DNA of 64,000 bases, from positions 896,417 to 960,416 of the forward strand of contig NZ_QNHG01000002.1 of the NCBI RefSeq assembly GCF_003290025.1, in the 5' to 3' direction. Below are positions 26,610-35,379 of this stretch, one piece after another. Numbering within the stretch: the first letter of the stretch is position 1; each line of letters starts with the position of its first letter. The notes beneath the pieces are model-generated. The model did not search any database, was not told where the DNA came from, and worked only from the letters and a program-made list of their open reading frames with translations. Made by a program: the position numbers and the translations under genes. Origin of the DNA: Pseudogemmobacter bohemicus (GTDB lineage Bacteria > Pseudomonadota > Alphaproteobacteria > Rhodobacterales > Rhodobacteraceae).

Positions 26610-28142
26610 TCAGCGGTCTTCCAGGGCTACCACATTGGCATAGGCCTCGCGGACCCGGTCGGCACCGATACGTTCCACGATAGCGGTCCATTCCGCGGCA
26701 ACACCGTCAAGCGCTGCCTGGGCCGTCTGTTCGCCCGATTGCGCCCGGGCGACCCCGGCGGCGAGCGAGGACATGAATTCCCCCACTCCGGGCACCCGCA
26801 GGTCAAAGACCTGGTTCGGCGCGGTGTCGATGCCTTTCAGGGTGGTGGTATAGGTCTCGGCCACCGCCTTGTCCCAGCCAAGTTCCGCCTCATAGAAAGC
26901 CGGATCGAAATGGCTGTCGCGATAGGGGTTGATGCCGAAACGCCCGATCTGGAGATCGGATTCCGTGTTCCCCTCATTGGCAAAGAAGCACAGGAAATCG
27001 AAAGCCATATCCTGGTTCTGGCTGTCCTTCGCCACTGCCGAGGTCCAACCCCAGGTGACATAGGCGACGCGGTTCGGCTCGTCGAACGTGTCCCATTGGC
27101 CGGTCTCGCGGTTCCAGACCTCGCGCGCGCCGGGCAGCATGGCAGCGGCGACCTTGTTGCGGATCGGGCTGTCTTCCTGCATCGCCTGGATGAAGGCGTC
27201 ATCCCAGCTGTAAGACATCAGCGTCTGGCCGCCGCCGAAGGAAAAGATCTCGTCGCCCAGCCCAAAGGAGGTGCCGCCGGGCGGCATCGAGGCCTGGGCC
27301 TCGACAAACAGCTCCAGCCCGCGCACCCAGCCGGGCGAGTTGACCAGCGGGGTCATGGTCTCAAGGTCAAAGAAGAAGCCACCCTTCACATCGGGATGTT
27401 TCGCGTAAGGCGCGACACGGCTGATAAAGGCCGAGAACATCAGGTCGTCGCGTTTGGTGACCTCGGCGGTGCCGAAATTCGGCGCGCCATCGCCATCCCA
27501 GTCGGTATTGGTGAAGGCGGCGGCGACCTCGTTATACTCTTCCCAGGTGGCGGGGACGGTCAGATCGCGGCCGGTTTTCTCTTTGAACAGCGCCTGGGCC
27601 TCGGGGCTGTTGAACACATCCGCGCGGTATTTCAGGTAATGCCGGTCGCCATCCATCGTATATTGCAGCATGCGATCCCCCCAGGAGGCGATGCCGCGAT
27701 AGGTGGCGGTCACGGATTCCATGCCGGAAACCTGCTGGTACTCCGCGGGCACTTCGGCAAGATAGGGGTTGAAATCGCCGATCCAGAGCGAGGCGTAGAA
27801 CAGCACGTCATAGGCGGCCTGCCGGGTCTGGAACGGGATCATCACGCGCTGGAACAGATCGCCGAAGGGGACATGGACGACATTCACCGTCGCGCCGGTC
27901 AGCTCCTGAAACTGTTGGGCGTGCAGCGCGGTCGGCTCTCCGATCACCGGGATCGCATGGGTGATGACGTTCAGCGTGCGGCCGGAATAATCCTTGGCAT
28001 CAATGGACGCATAGCTGCAAATCCCCGGCACATCTTCTTTGATACCGTATTTTGAGTAATCCTCGGCCAGAGCCCCGCCGGCGGTCAGTGCCAGTGCGGT
28101 CGTGGCCAGAAAGCCCCGTTTCAACGTGGTTCCTGCGGTCAT
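26610..28142 (-). CDS. CUT1-type ABC substrate-binding protein
   Basis: A 510-residue extracellular binding protein with signal peptide (KRGFLATTALALTAGGALA, cleavage near ALAED). The mature part has ELTGATVNVVHVPFGDLFQR, then a PATWEEYNEVAAAFTN segment and many aromatic residues (SYSWDD, YVTWGWTSAVAKDSQ), as in sugar and polyol binders. It is longer than MalE-type proteins (~400) and nearer to the glycerol-type GlpV proteins. With two permeases and two ATPases it completes an importer; adjacent alcohol dehydrogenase suggests a small polyol or alcohol ligand (inference). Confidence 0.85.
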   Translation of the reverse strand: MTAGTTLKRGFLATTALALTAGGALAEDYSKYGIKEDVPGICSYASIDAKDYSGRTLNVITHAIPVIGEPTALHAQQFQELTGATVNVVHVPFGDLFQRVMIPFQTRQAAYDVLFYASLWIGDFNPYLAEVPAEYQQVSGMESVTATYRGIASWGDRMLQYTMDGDRHYLKYRADVFNSPEAQALFKEKTGRDLTVPATWEEYNEVAAAFTNTDWDGDGAPNFGTAEVTKRDDLMFSAFISRVAPYAKHPDVKGGFFFDLETMTPLVNSPGWVRGLELFVEAQASMPPGGTSFGLGDEIFSFGGGQTLMSYSWDDAFIQAMQEDSPIRNKVAAAMLPGAREVWNRETGQWDTFDEPNRVAYVTWGWTSAVAKDSQNQDMAFDFLCFFANEGNTESDLQIGRFGINPYRDSHFDPAFYEAELGWDKAVAETYTTTLKGIDTAPNQVFDLRVPGVGEFMSSLAAGVARAQSGEQTAQAALDGVAAEWTAIVERIGADRVREAYANVVALEDR

Positions 28143-28183
28143 GACTTCCTCCCAGAGTCCTGTTGCGTTTGGTCGGGCGCCCT

Positions 28184-29236
28184 TTACGGCACCAGCACGG
28201 CGCGGCCGCGGATCCGGCCGGCATGCAGGTCCTGCAGCGCCTCATTCGCCTGATCGAGCCGGTAATGTTTCGTCGCGAGTTCCACGAGGCCGCGATCGGC
28301 GAGCGCCATCAGCTCGGTCAGTTCGGCCCAGGTGCCGACCAGATTGCCGATGATGTTCTTCTCGGTGATCACCATATCAACGGTGGGGACGCGGATATCC
28401 TCGCCATAGCCGACGACGTAGTAACTCCCCATGGCGCGGGTCATATCGAGACCCTTCTTCGTGGTGCCCTTTTCGCCCACGAAGTCGATGACGGCTTCCG
28501 CCCCCTTGCCGCCGGTCAGCGCGAGCACCGCATCGACCTCGCCGCCATCGGCCTTGATCAGATGGTCGGCGCCATGTTCGGCGGCCAAAGACAGCGAGGC
28601 GTCCGAGGTGTCGACCACGATGATCCGGGCTGCGCACATCGCCCGCAAGACCTGGATGCCGATATGGCCAAGCCCCCCCGCTCCGATCACCACCGCCGCC
28701 TGATCCGGCAAAAGCTGCTGCGCCGCCTTTTTTGCGGCCCGGTAGGCGGTCAGCCCTGCATCGGCATAGGGTGCAACGTCTTTCGGAGCCAGCGTCTTCG
28801 GCAGCGCGATCAGGTTCCGGGCCGAGGTATGCAGCAGTTCGGCGTAACCGCCATTGCTGTCGAGGCCGGGGAACTTCCCCTCCCCATGCATGTCATGGCC
28901 ACGCCGGCAGGCGATACAGGTGCCCCCAGTCACTTTCGGATGGACGATCACCGGATCGCCCTTTTTGAACCCCTCGACCTCCGGCCCGACTTCTTCGATC
29001 CAGCCGGCATTCTCATGCCCCATGATCAGAGGCAGGAGGGCGGTGCCCGAGGGGTCGGTATGGGGACGCCAGATGCCCTCGATAATATGGAGATCGGTGC
29101 GACAGACACCCGCGCCGCCGATGCGGATGATCACGTCATTCGATTTCACGATCTTCGGATCGGCCACCTCTTCGCCGCGCACCCATTGGGGGGCGGTCAG
29201 AGCGGGATCATAGGTATGAAGAACCTGTGCTTTCAT
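28184..29236 (-). CDS. zinc-type alcohol dehydrogenase (second copy)
   Basis: The start at 29236 has GAGGAGG; 350 residues beginning MKAQVLHTYDPAL. MDR family: catalytic zinc in GVCRTDLHIIEG and GHENAGWIEEVG, NAD fold VIGAGGLGHIGIQ. The structural-zinc loop is incomplete (TCIACRRGHDMHGEG keeps only two of four Cys). It resembles the dehydrogenase at 38507-39550 closely (shared CRTDLHIIEG, GHENAGW, ITEKNIIGNLVGTW/NEIKIGGSLVGDY-type C-terminus). It precedes the ABC importer in the same direction and is divergent from an AcoR-like regulator. Confidence 0.87.
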   Translation of the reverse strand: MKAQVLHTYDPALTAPQWVRGEEVADPKIVKSNDVIIRIGGAGVCRTDLHIIEGIWRPHTDPSGTALLPLIMGHENAGWIEEVGPEVEGFKKGDPVIVHPKVTGGTCIACRRGHDMHGEGKFPGLDSNGGYAELLHTSARNLIALPKTLAPKDVAPYADAGLTAYRAAKKAAQQLLPDQAAVVIGAGGLGHIGIQVLRAMCAARIIVVDTSDASLSLAAEHGADHLIKADGGEVDAVLALTGGKGAEAVIDFVGEKGTTKKGLDMTRAMGSYYVVGYGEDIRVPTVDMVITEKNIIGNLVGTWAELTELMALADRGLVELATKHYRLDQANEALQDLHAGRIRGRAVLVP

Positions 29237-29258
29237 GGTCGGGGTGCCTCCTCGGATA

Positions 29259-29305
29259 CCGCCCTCCCCGGCGGTGAGAGGCACTTTCCCCACCGGGGAG
29301 GGCGG
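29259..29305. promoter_or_regulatory. long inverted repeat in the leader of the second alcohol dehydrogenase
   Basis: CCGCCCTCCCCGG and its exact complement CCGGGGAGGGCGG are separated by 21 bases. In the dehydrogenase mRNA the hairpin would sit about 23-70 bases before the start codon, close to its GAGGAGG site. It could attenuate or stabilise the transcript. Confidence 0.5.
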
Positions 29306-29368
29306 GGGCAAATAAAGGCGATGCTGCGCCGGCAGCCGTTCGCGAAATGAACGAAACGGCGGTGGAGC

Positions 29369-29446
29369 CTGTTCAGGGTCTGAACAGCGGGGGTGCAGGG
29401 TTCCGGGATGGGTGCCGGGCCGGAGGGAGTGTTCAGAAACTGGACA
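29369..29446. promoter_or_regulatory. two operator-like palindromes TGTTCAG-N3-CTGAACA
   Basis: The first (29369-29387) is a perfect CTGTTCAG-GGT-CTGAACAG. The second (29430-29446) is TGTTCAG-AAA-CTGGACA with one mismatch. They are 61 bases apart in the divergent region between the dehydrogenase and the AcoR-like gene, the expected place for binding by that regulator's Fis-type HTH. Confidence 0.6.
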
Positions 29447-29576
29447 ATATCAGGCGAATCACAGGCTTTGATTGACAGAGAACCCCGGACCCTTAGGCTT
29501 TCCCAAAGCTGACGCGCCTGTGGGGAGACAGGCCGGGCGGTCGTGATGGACAAAGCCCGGGGGAGGGGCCTCGGCC

Positions 29577-31442
29577 ATGGATATGCAGACTTCGGCGCTG
29601 ACCCGTGCCCGCCATCAGCTTGAAACGCAAGGGCGTTTTCCCGGCGGTGCGCTGCCCGGGGATATCACGGAAAGCTGGCTGCGCAGCCTGTCGCATGGCC
29701 TTGATCCGCTGGAGCGGAGCCGGCGGCTGATCCAGTCCTCCACCGAATTCACCGCGACCTGTCAGATGCATGCCGATCTGATCCGCTTCGCGCGGCCGGA
29801 ACTGGAACTCTTGTTCGACCAGATTGCGGGGTCGAATTTTATGATCGCGCTCGGCTCGCCCGAGGGGGTGGTGCTGGACACCATGCATGACCCGCAATTC
29901 GCCGAGACCGAGGCCGGCGCCCAGGTGATCCCCGGCTCGGTCTGGAGCGAGGAACTGCGCGGCACCAATGCGATGGGGGTCTGTATCGCGACGGGGCGCC
30001 CCGCCCAGGTCTATGGCGGCGAGCATTTTTTGCGCGCCCATGGCGATGTCTCCTGCATCTCCGCGCCGATTTTTGACGGGGCGGGGCGGCTGGCCGGGGT
30101 GCTGGATGCGTCCTCGATGTCGGCGGTCAGGCAGCAACATACGGCGGCCCTGGTGCAGATGTCGGCGTCGAGCATCGAGAACAGTCTGATCCGCGCCCGC
30201 CATGATCGCAGCATCGTGCTGCAATTCCACCCGCGTCCGGAATATCTCGGCACGCTGTCGATGGGGATGCTGGTCCTGGGCGAAGACCTCACCGTCACGG
30301 CGATCAACCGCAAGGGCGAGATGTTCCTGACCGGTTTCCCGCGCCTGATGGGGGAGAGCTTCGACCGCATTTTTGAACAGCCTTTCGCCGCGATCCAGCG
30401 CCGTCTGGCCGAGGGAGAGACGCTGCGCATCCGCGACCGGATCGGATCGGCCGTGTCTTTGCGCGCGGTGGCGAACCGGGCGAGTTTCGCGCTGGCGCGG
30501 CGGCTCCGTCCGGTGGCAGTCGAGGAGGCGCCAGCCCGGAACCTCTTTCGCGATGTGGTGGTCGAGGATGCGGCGCTGTGGCAGCGGCTTCAGGCGCTGC
30601 CCGATGCGGCGCGGCGTGGCGTGGTGATTGCGATCAGCGGCGAGACCGGCACCGGCAAGGCGCTGATCGCGCGGCTGGCCCATGCGGCGATGGGGCGGCA
30701 GGGGCCGCTTGTCGTGCTGGATGGCCGGATGCCGGGCGACGCCGATCTGCCGCAGCTGCTGGGCGCGGAGGGGCAGCCGGGGCTGTTGCAGCAGGCGAAT
30801 GGCGGCACATTGCTGCTTGATGAGGTGACGGCGCTGCCGCAGATGGTGCAGGCGGCGCTGGCCGCCGTGATGGATAGCGGCGAATACCGCCAGCCCCGGA
30901 CCGGCGCGCTGATCCGCTGCGATCTGCGGCTGGTCAGCGTGACCAGCGAAGCGGATGGGCTGGCGGGGCTGCTGCCGGCCCTTCGCTACCGGCTGGAAGG
31001 GTTCCGGCTGGAGCTGCCGCCCCTGCGCAAACGCAGCGATCTGGCGGCGCTGGCCTCGCGCTTCGCGCGCACGGTGCGGCACGAGGCGCGAATTTCCGAT
31101 CCGGCGCTGGCGCGGCTGGGGGCACATGACTGGCCCGGCAATCTGCATGAGCTGCGCGCCACCATCATCCAGGCCATGCTGACCTGCGCCGATGAGGTGC
31201 TGGAGCTGCGCGACCTTGACCCGCTCTTGCCGCCGGATGGGGCGCCGGAGGAGGCCGAATGCTGCAACCAATGCGCGGGCGTTCCCTGGAAGGAAAGCCA
31301 GTGCGAAGCGATCCGCGCTGCAGTGCAGCGCCATGAGGGCAATGTCTCGCTGGCGGCGCGGGCGCTTGGCATGTCGCGCACCACGATCTACAAACATCTG
31401 GGTGATCAGCCCCAGGCATCACTTCGGCCGCGCAACCTCTGA
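29577..31442 (+). CDS. AcoR-like Fis-family regulator (second copy), lacking GAFTGA
   Basis: 621 residues: GAF sensor domain (about 60-200), PAS-like linker (LGTLSMGMLVLGEDLTVTAI), AAA+ domain with Walker A GETGTGKALI and Walker B GTLLLDEVTALP, and C-terminal Fis HTH (SLAARALGMSRTTIYKHL). Between the two Walker motifs the usual GAFTGA loop is deleted: the chain runs from DLPQLLGAEGQPGLLQQANG straight to Walker B. It should not open sigma-54 promoters. A Cys-rich patch (ECCNQC) precedes the HTH. It is divergent from the dehydrogenase/ABC operon with operator-like palindromes between. Its end overlaps the convergent sigma-54 gene. Confidence 0.82.
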   Translation: MDMQTSALTRARHQLETQGRFPGGALPGDITESWLRSLSHGLDPLERSRRLIQSSTEFTATCQMHADLIRFARPELELLFDQIAGSNFMIALGSPEGVVLDTMHDPQFAETEAGAQVIPGSVWSEELRGTNAMGVCIATGRPAQVYGGEHFLRAHGDVSCISAPIFDGAGRLAGVLDASSMSAVRQQHTAALVQMSASSIENSLIRARHDRSIVLQFHPRPEYLGTLSMGMLVLGEDLTVTAINRKGEMFLTGFPRLMGESFDRIFEQPFAAIQRRLAEGETLRIRDRIGSAVSLRAVANRASFALARRLRPVAVEEAPARNLFRDVVVEDAALWQRLQALPDAARRGVVIAISGETGTGKALIARLAHAAMGRQGPLVVLDGRMPGDADLPQLLGAEGQPGLLQQANGGTLLLDEVTALPQMVQAALAAVMDSGEYRQPRTGALIRCDLRLVSVTSEADGLAGLLPALRYRLEGFRLELPPLRKRSDLAALASRFARTVRHEARISDPALARLGAHDWPGNLHELRATIIQAMLTCADEVLELRDLDPLLPPDGAPEEAECCNQCAGVPWKESQCEAIRAAVQRHEGNVSLAARALGMSRTTIYKHLGDQPQASLRPRNL

Positions 31443-32643
31443 CTGCGGATCGGAATTCCCAGCTCTTCCCGATATTGGCGACGGTTCGCCGCGCCAGCGG
31501 TAAGCCTTCGCTGCGCAGCATTTCCGCCAGAGCCGCATCGCCCAGCGGGGCCTCGGGGTCTTCGCCCGCGATGATCTGGCCCAGCCGGTGCCGGATCGCC
31601 GAACCCGCCATGCCGCCCCCGCGCGACGGCCCGCTATAAAAAAGGCTGCACAAAGTCCGCATCCCATGCGGCGTTTCGACCAGCAGATCGCGGGCCACCC
31701 GACCGACCGTGCTGTCATGCAGCCCCAGCCCGGCGGCGATTTCCGACCGGCTGAGTGCCCTGATCGCGCCGGGTCCATGGTCAAGAAAGCCGCGCTGCCG
31801 CAGCAAAACTGCCCGAGACACTGCCAGCACCGTTCGGTTGCGACGCTCTACAATCGAGGCGATCCATTCCGCTTCGGCCCGGACGGCGCGCAGGGCGGCG
31901 CCGGCCTGTGCGCGCGGCGCGAGGCTCAGCACCGGCAGCGTGCTGCGGTTCAAGTCGATTTGCCAGCCGGTTGCTGCGCGCGAGACGATCACATCCGGCG
32001 CCCGGATCGGGGCGGTGCTGCCGCCAAAGGCGAGGCCCGGGCGCGGATCCATCCGCCGGATCTGCGCGAGGCAGGTCTGCACCAACCCGATGGCCAGACC
32101 GGCTGCCCTGGCCACCGCCTCTGGTCCCGTTGCCACCAGGTCAAGATGGCGCAGAACCGCCTCCATCGCAGCGTTCAGCTGACCGCGCTCCCGCGCCTGG
32201 ATGCGCAGACAATCGGCAAGGTCCCGGGCGAAAAGGCCGGCCGGCTCCAGTTCGTGCTGCAATGCAGCAAGTATATACTCCGCCTCCCGCAGCGAGCGCC
32301 CGGCGGCAGCGGCAATTGCGGGCAGCGGCCGGTCCAGCCAGCCATTGCCGTCCAGCGCCTCGACAAAGGCCATGGAGAGCGCCTCATCCGCCCGCGCTGC
32401 GGCAATCATACGCAATTGCGCCATCACATGCGCGTAAAGACCATCCGGCGCGCTGCCCTCTTCGCCGGTTTCACCCGCATTGCCAGCCGGCAGCCGTAAC
32501 CGCAGAAACGGGTTCGCTGCGGCGCGGCGAGACAGCTCTGCCGTCAGGTCCTCATTCGAGAGCCGCAGCAGGTTCACCGCCTGGATCTGGCGGAAGCCCA
32601 GCGTTTGGCGCTGGCTTTGCGTCAGGCGTGAGGCTACCGTCAT
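31406..32643 (-). pseudogene. rpoN: sigma-54 factor, frameshifted inside the RpoN box
   Basis: The N-terminus shows sigma-54 region I (SQRQTLGFRQIQAVNLLRLS, then LTAELSRRAAANPFL), followed by the core-binding region and the DNA-binding domain (ALSRSEIAAGLGLHDSTVGR and CSLFYSG). In the RpoN box the frame reads ARRTVAN and then departs into unrelated residues. Removing the shift near 31475 (one base missing) restores A-R-R-T-V-A-x-Y-R-E-E-L-G-I-P-I-R-S and a natural stop at 31406, giving about 412 residues. The box contacts the -24 promoter element, so the present frame should be inactive. It may be a locus-specific RpoN paralogue. A sequencing indel cannot be excluded. Confidence 0.85.
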
Positions 32644-32672
32644 GCTGTCTTACCTTTCGGGGAGGAGCCGCC

Positions 32673-33674
32673 TTGGCGCATCGGGCATTTGATCAACCCA
32701 TTGGACCTGAACGTTTCTACCGCGAAATGTCGCCGCAGCTCGCGGCGCGTTTGCGGCAGATGTGGTCCGCGCGCGGGCATGATCTCGACAAGCTCTGGGG
32801 CGAATGTATCCGGGACCTGCCGGGCTTTCGCCCGCTGCCCGCGACCGAGCGGCCCGAGGCCGACAGTCGCGCGCATGACCGTCTTTGCCTCTTTGACCAG
32901 GCGCTGATCTGGGTCATGGCGCTGAACCGTGCCGCCGGGGCCGGTATGCGGCTTGAAGGGCTGCGGCTCGCGCGGGATCAGTTCTGCGCGCTGCATATCC
33001 TCAGCGGGCGGGTGATCGAGACGGTATCGGCGATCCGGCTGCTTGTGCTCTCGGAACTGGCGGTGCCGGCGTTGCAGCTGGCGCGCTCGGTTTCCGAGGA
33101 TGTCGATATGCTGCTGGCGCTTTTGCTGCGCAGAAAACTGGCGCAGCAATTTGTCGCCTGCCACAGCGCTGACGAGGCGAATGACTTCTGGCGCCGCCAT
33201 ATCGCGGGGGGGCGCGCCTTCCGGCTGGTGGCCGAAAAGCTTTACGCCATCGGCCTCGATCATTCCGATCAGAGCGAATATGGTCGCTGGCGGCGCGAGG
33301 TGCTGACATTGCTGGGCTCGGCGGTTCACAGCTCTCCGCTGGGCCAGGGGGAACGCGGACGTGACGCCGCCTGGCCGGCCAATCCGGTCGCGCGGGACTG
33401 TCTGGAATTCGTGACGCACCGCCTGCACGAGCTTTGCGCCTGGGCGCATCTGATTGATATCGGGCTGGAGGAGGATCTCACGATGATCGCCGCGGTCGGG
33501 GCGCCGGAGGCGCGGTTGCTGGGCTTTTCGGCCGGGTCGCGCGATATTCTGCTCGACCAGATGCGATGGGCAATGGTCGGTCAGGGCGCGGCCCAGACCG
33601 GGACGGTCGAAGCGGGGGCAGCGGGCGCCACCTCCGGGCCCGGCCTCTTCAATGCGGGGCGGGCGCTGCACTGA
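32673..33674 (+). CDS. uncharacterised protein, 333 aa, divergent from rpoN
   Basis: The start is proposed at a TTG at 32673 with GGGGAGGAG five bases upstream; an ATG at about 32728 (MSPQLAARL) is the alternative. The protein is predicted mainly helical, soluble, with no signal peptide. It has a central segment VISA-type helix pair (LVLSELAVPALQLARSVSED) and an R-R-x-L-A-Q-Q-F stretch. I do not recognise the family. It is divergent from rpoN with only ~29 bases between starts and converges on the small gene of the WD40 cluster, overlapping it by 26 bases. Confidence 0.6.
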   Translation: MAHRAFDQPIGPERFYREMSPQLAARLRQMWSARGHDLDKLWGECIRDLPGFRPLPATERPEADSRAHDRLCLFDQALIWVMALNRAAGAGMRLEGLRLARDQFCALHILSGRVIETVSAIRLLVLSELAVPALQLARSVSEDVDMLLALLLRRKLAQQFVACHSADEANDFWRRHIAGGRAFRLVAEKLYAIGLDHSDQSEYGRWRREVLTLLGSAVHSSPLGQGERGRDAAWPANPVARDCLEFVTHRLHELCAWAHLIDIGLEEDLTMIAAVGAPEARLLGFSAGSRDILLDQMRWAMVGQGAAQTGTVEAGAAGATSGPGLFNAGRALH

Positions 33675-33834
33675 TCTTGTCGCTGGCGATCCAGCGCGCC
33701 GCCAGAACCAGGGTGCCCATCGCGAAATCCTTGCCATGGGCGGCGATCATCTCTTGCGAGATTTCGGCGATCCTGGCGAAGAACGCATCCTTGCTGGCAT
33801 CCTCATCCGTTTGTTTCTGCAGGGCTTCACTCAT
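33649..33834 (-). CDS. small uncharacterised protein, 61 aa
   Basis: Starts at the ATG at 33834, 15 bases after the WD40 gene stop, with an AAGGA-like site. Acidic/polar N-terminus (QKQTDEDASKD) then helices (FFARIAEISQEMIAAHGKDF) and a short hydrophobic stretch (GTLVLAARWIA). It is cotranscribed with the WD40 gene. Function unknown. Confidence 0.55.
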   Translation of the reverse strand: MSEALQKQTDEDASKDAFFARIAEISQEMIAAHGKDFAMGTLVLAARWIASDKISAAPAPH

Positions 33835-33848
33835 GTCGGATCCTTTCC

Positions 33849-35027
33849 TTATTTGAAGAGCTGTTCGGGCAGGGTCACCAGCGCGGCCGAGCCTGCTGCC
33901 GTGCCGATGGCGAGATGCAGACCGTCCGCCGACCAGGCCAGCGCGGTGACCGCAGAGCCATCGGCATGGCGCAGCGGCATTTCCTCGGGCTGGCCGATCC
34001 GGGCGATGGAGACGGCGCCATCGGCAGTTCCGAGGGCGATCAGATCGCGGCGGGGATGGGCGGCGAGTTTGTCGATCAGCACGAGGCCCGGGCGGCCGGT
34101 CTTCAGCGCGCCGGTCATCTGGTTGCCGGTCATCTGGTTGCCGGTCTGGCCGTCGCCCAGCGGCGGCTCGGCCAGCGACCAGCCGGCGGCGCGGAAGGCG
34201 CCCGAGGCAAACACCGCCCCGGCGCTTTTGCTGAAGGCGATTGCCGAGGGCGCGGCGCGGAAATTGCCGATCCGCGCGGTGGTGCCATCCGCCCGCCGCA
34301 AGAGCCATATCCCGTCCTTGCCGTTCGACCCTGCAACCCAGGCGCCGTCGGCCGAGAAACCCAATGGCCCCTTGCCGCCGAGCGGATGGCTTTCATAGCC
34401 CTGGCGCGGCTGGCCGATCAGCACTGTCTCTTCCAGCATCACGGCGAGCGAGCGGTCATCGGGGGCGAAGGCCAGCGCATGCGCCGGGCCAGGGGTCAGC
34501 AGCCCGATCAGCCGCGCCATCCCCTCTTCCTCATGCAGATCGGTGCGGCCGTCGCGCGCAATGGCGACCCTGCCGGCCCCATCCGTGGCAATGGCGAAAA
34601 TCGGGCTGGCCTTATCGGTCATGGCGATCACCTGGCCGCGCGGGGTGACGCGGTGAATGCGCCCATCCCGCCCCGCGGCGATCAGCCCGATACTGCCCGA
34701 GGCCGCCAGCATCGCCGCCCCATCGGCCAGCTCCGGTGTCAGCACCGGCTGAGCCACCGGCTTTTCACGCGGCCGGATGGTCGAGCGACCGGAATCCGCC
34801 TCGACCCGCATCCGGCTGATCGGGCCATCGGCATCCTCCAGCGCCATCAGGGCGAGGCGGCCATCTTCCAGTGCGAAGCCGGCGATCTTGCCGGCGGCGT
34901 CGAAAGCGAGGCCGGAAATGCCGGCCTCAAGTTGCCAGCTGCGCGCCAGCAGATCGAAAAGCGGAGATTGGACTGCCTGTTGCGGCGCGGGTCTGGCCGG
35001 CGCCTCCGGGGTGGCGGTGTCGCTCAT
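33849..35027 (-). CDS. WD40-like beta-propeller protein
   Basis: A 392-residue protein made of repeated beta-blades of the WD40/Nucleoporin type (e.g. ISGLAFDAAGKIAGFALEDGRL, then HALAFAPDDRSLAVML and VTALAWSADGLHLAIGT). No signal peptide, so cytoplasmic. Such propellers are scaffolds. A 15-base tandem repeat in the gene (34111-34149) gives GNQMTGNQMTG in one loop. The gene lies between a 61-residue and a 93-residue gene on the same strand (gap of 11 bases to the latter). The cluster has no recognised pathway. Confidence 0.75.
   Translation of the reverse strand: MSDTATPEAPARPAPQQAVQSPLFDLLARSWQLEAGISGLAFDAAGKIAGFALEDGRLALMALEDADGPISRMRVEADSGRSTIRPREKPVAQPVLTPELADGAAMLAASGSIGLIAAGRDGRIHRVTPRGQVIAMTDKASPIFAIATDGAGRVAIARDGRTDLHEEEGMARLIGLLTPGPAHALAFAPDDRSLAVMLEETVLIGQPRQGYESHPLGGKGPLGFSADGAWVAGSNGKDGIWLLRRADGTTARIGNFRAAPSAIAFSKSAGAVFASGAFRAAGWSLAEPPLGDGQTGNQMTGNQMTGALKTGRPGLVLIDKLAAHPRRDLIALGTADGAVSIARIGQPEEMPLRHADGSAVTALAWSADGLHLAIGTAAGSAALVTLPEQLFK
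34111..34149. repeat. 15-base tandem repeat inside the WD40 gene
   Basis: CCGGTCATCTGGTTG occurs twice in a row and a third partial copy follows. The unit is a multiple of three, so it adds five residues (GNQMT-type) per copy to a propeller loop without breaking the frame. Confidence 0.8.
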
Positions 35028-35038
35028 CTACAATGTCC

Positions 35039-35320
35039 TCATGTCAGATCGGAGAGTTCCCGCCCCAGGGCGGAGAGTTGCTTTTCCAGCGCCTCGACCT
35101 GCAATTCACAGGTCTCGGCGGTCAGTTTCGCGGCGATCTCAATGCGCTCCGCCTCGGCCAAAGCGGGGCCGGGATCATCCTCGGCCATCTGCCGCGCAAA
35201 GCCGGCGGCAGCGACCTTCTGCAAAAGGCGGTGATATTCGCCGGTCATCCGGCTCAGTTCGGCAGTGATGCGGAACTGGTCCGACAGAATCTCTTGCATG
35301 CTGCGCTTTTCGCTGCTCAT
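35039..35320 (-). CDS. small coiled-coil protein, 93 aa
   Basis: Starts at MSSEKRSMQEIL (ATG 35320). The whole protein is charged and helical with heptad-like spacing (ILSDQFRITAELSRMTGEYH and LQVEALEKQLSALGRELSDL), typical of a dimeric coiled coil. It lies 11 bases upstream of the WD40 gene and is divergent from the 91-residue gene. Function unknown; a partner or adaptor for the WD40 protein is a guess. Confidence 0.6.
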   Translation of the reverse strand: MSSEKRSMQEILSDQFRITAELSRMTGEYHRLLQKVAAAGFARQMAEDDPGPALAEAERIEIAAKLTAETCELQVEALEKQLSALGRELSDLT

Positions 35321-35379
35321 CTTTGCCCCCATCCGCCGCCCGATCCGCCGCAATGCCCGGCCGCAAGCAGAAGCCGCAT

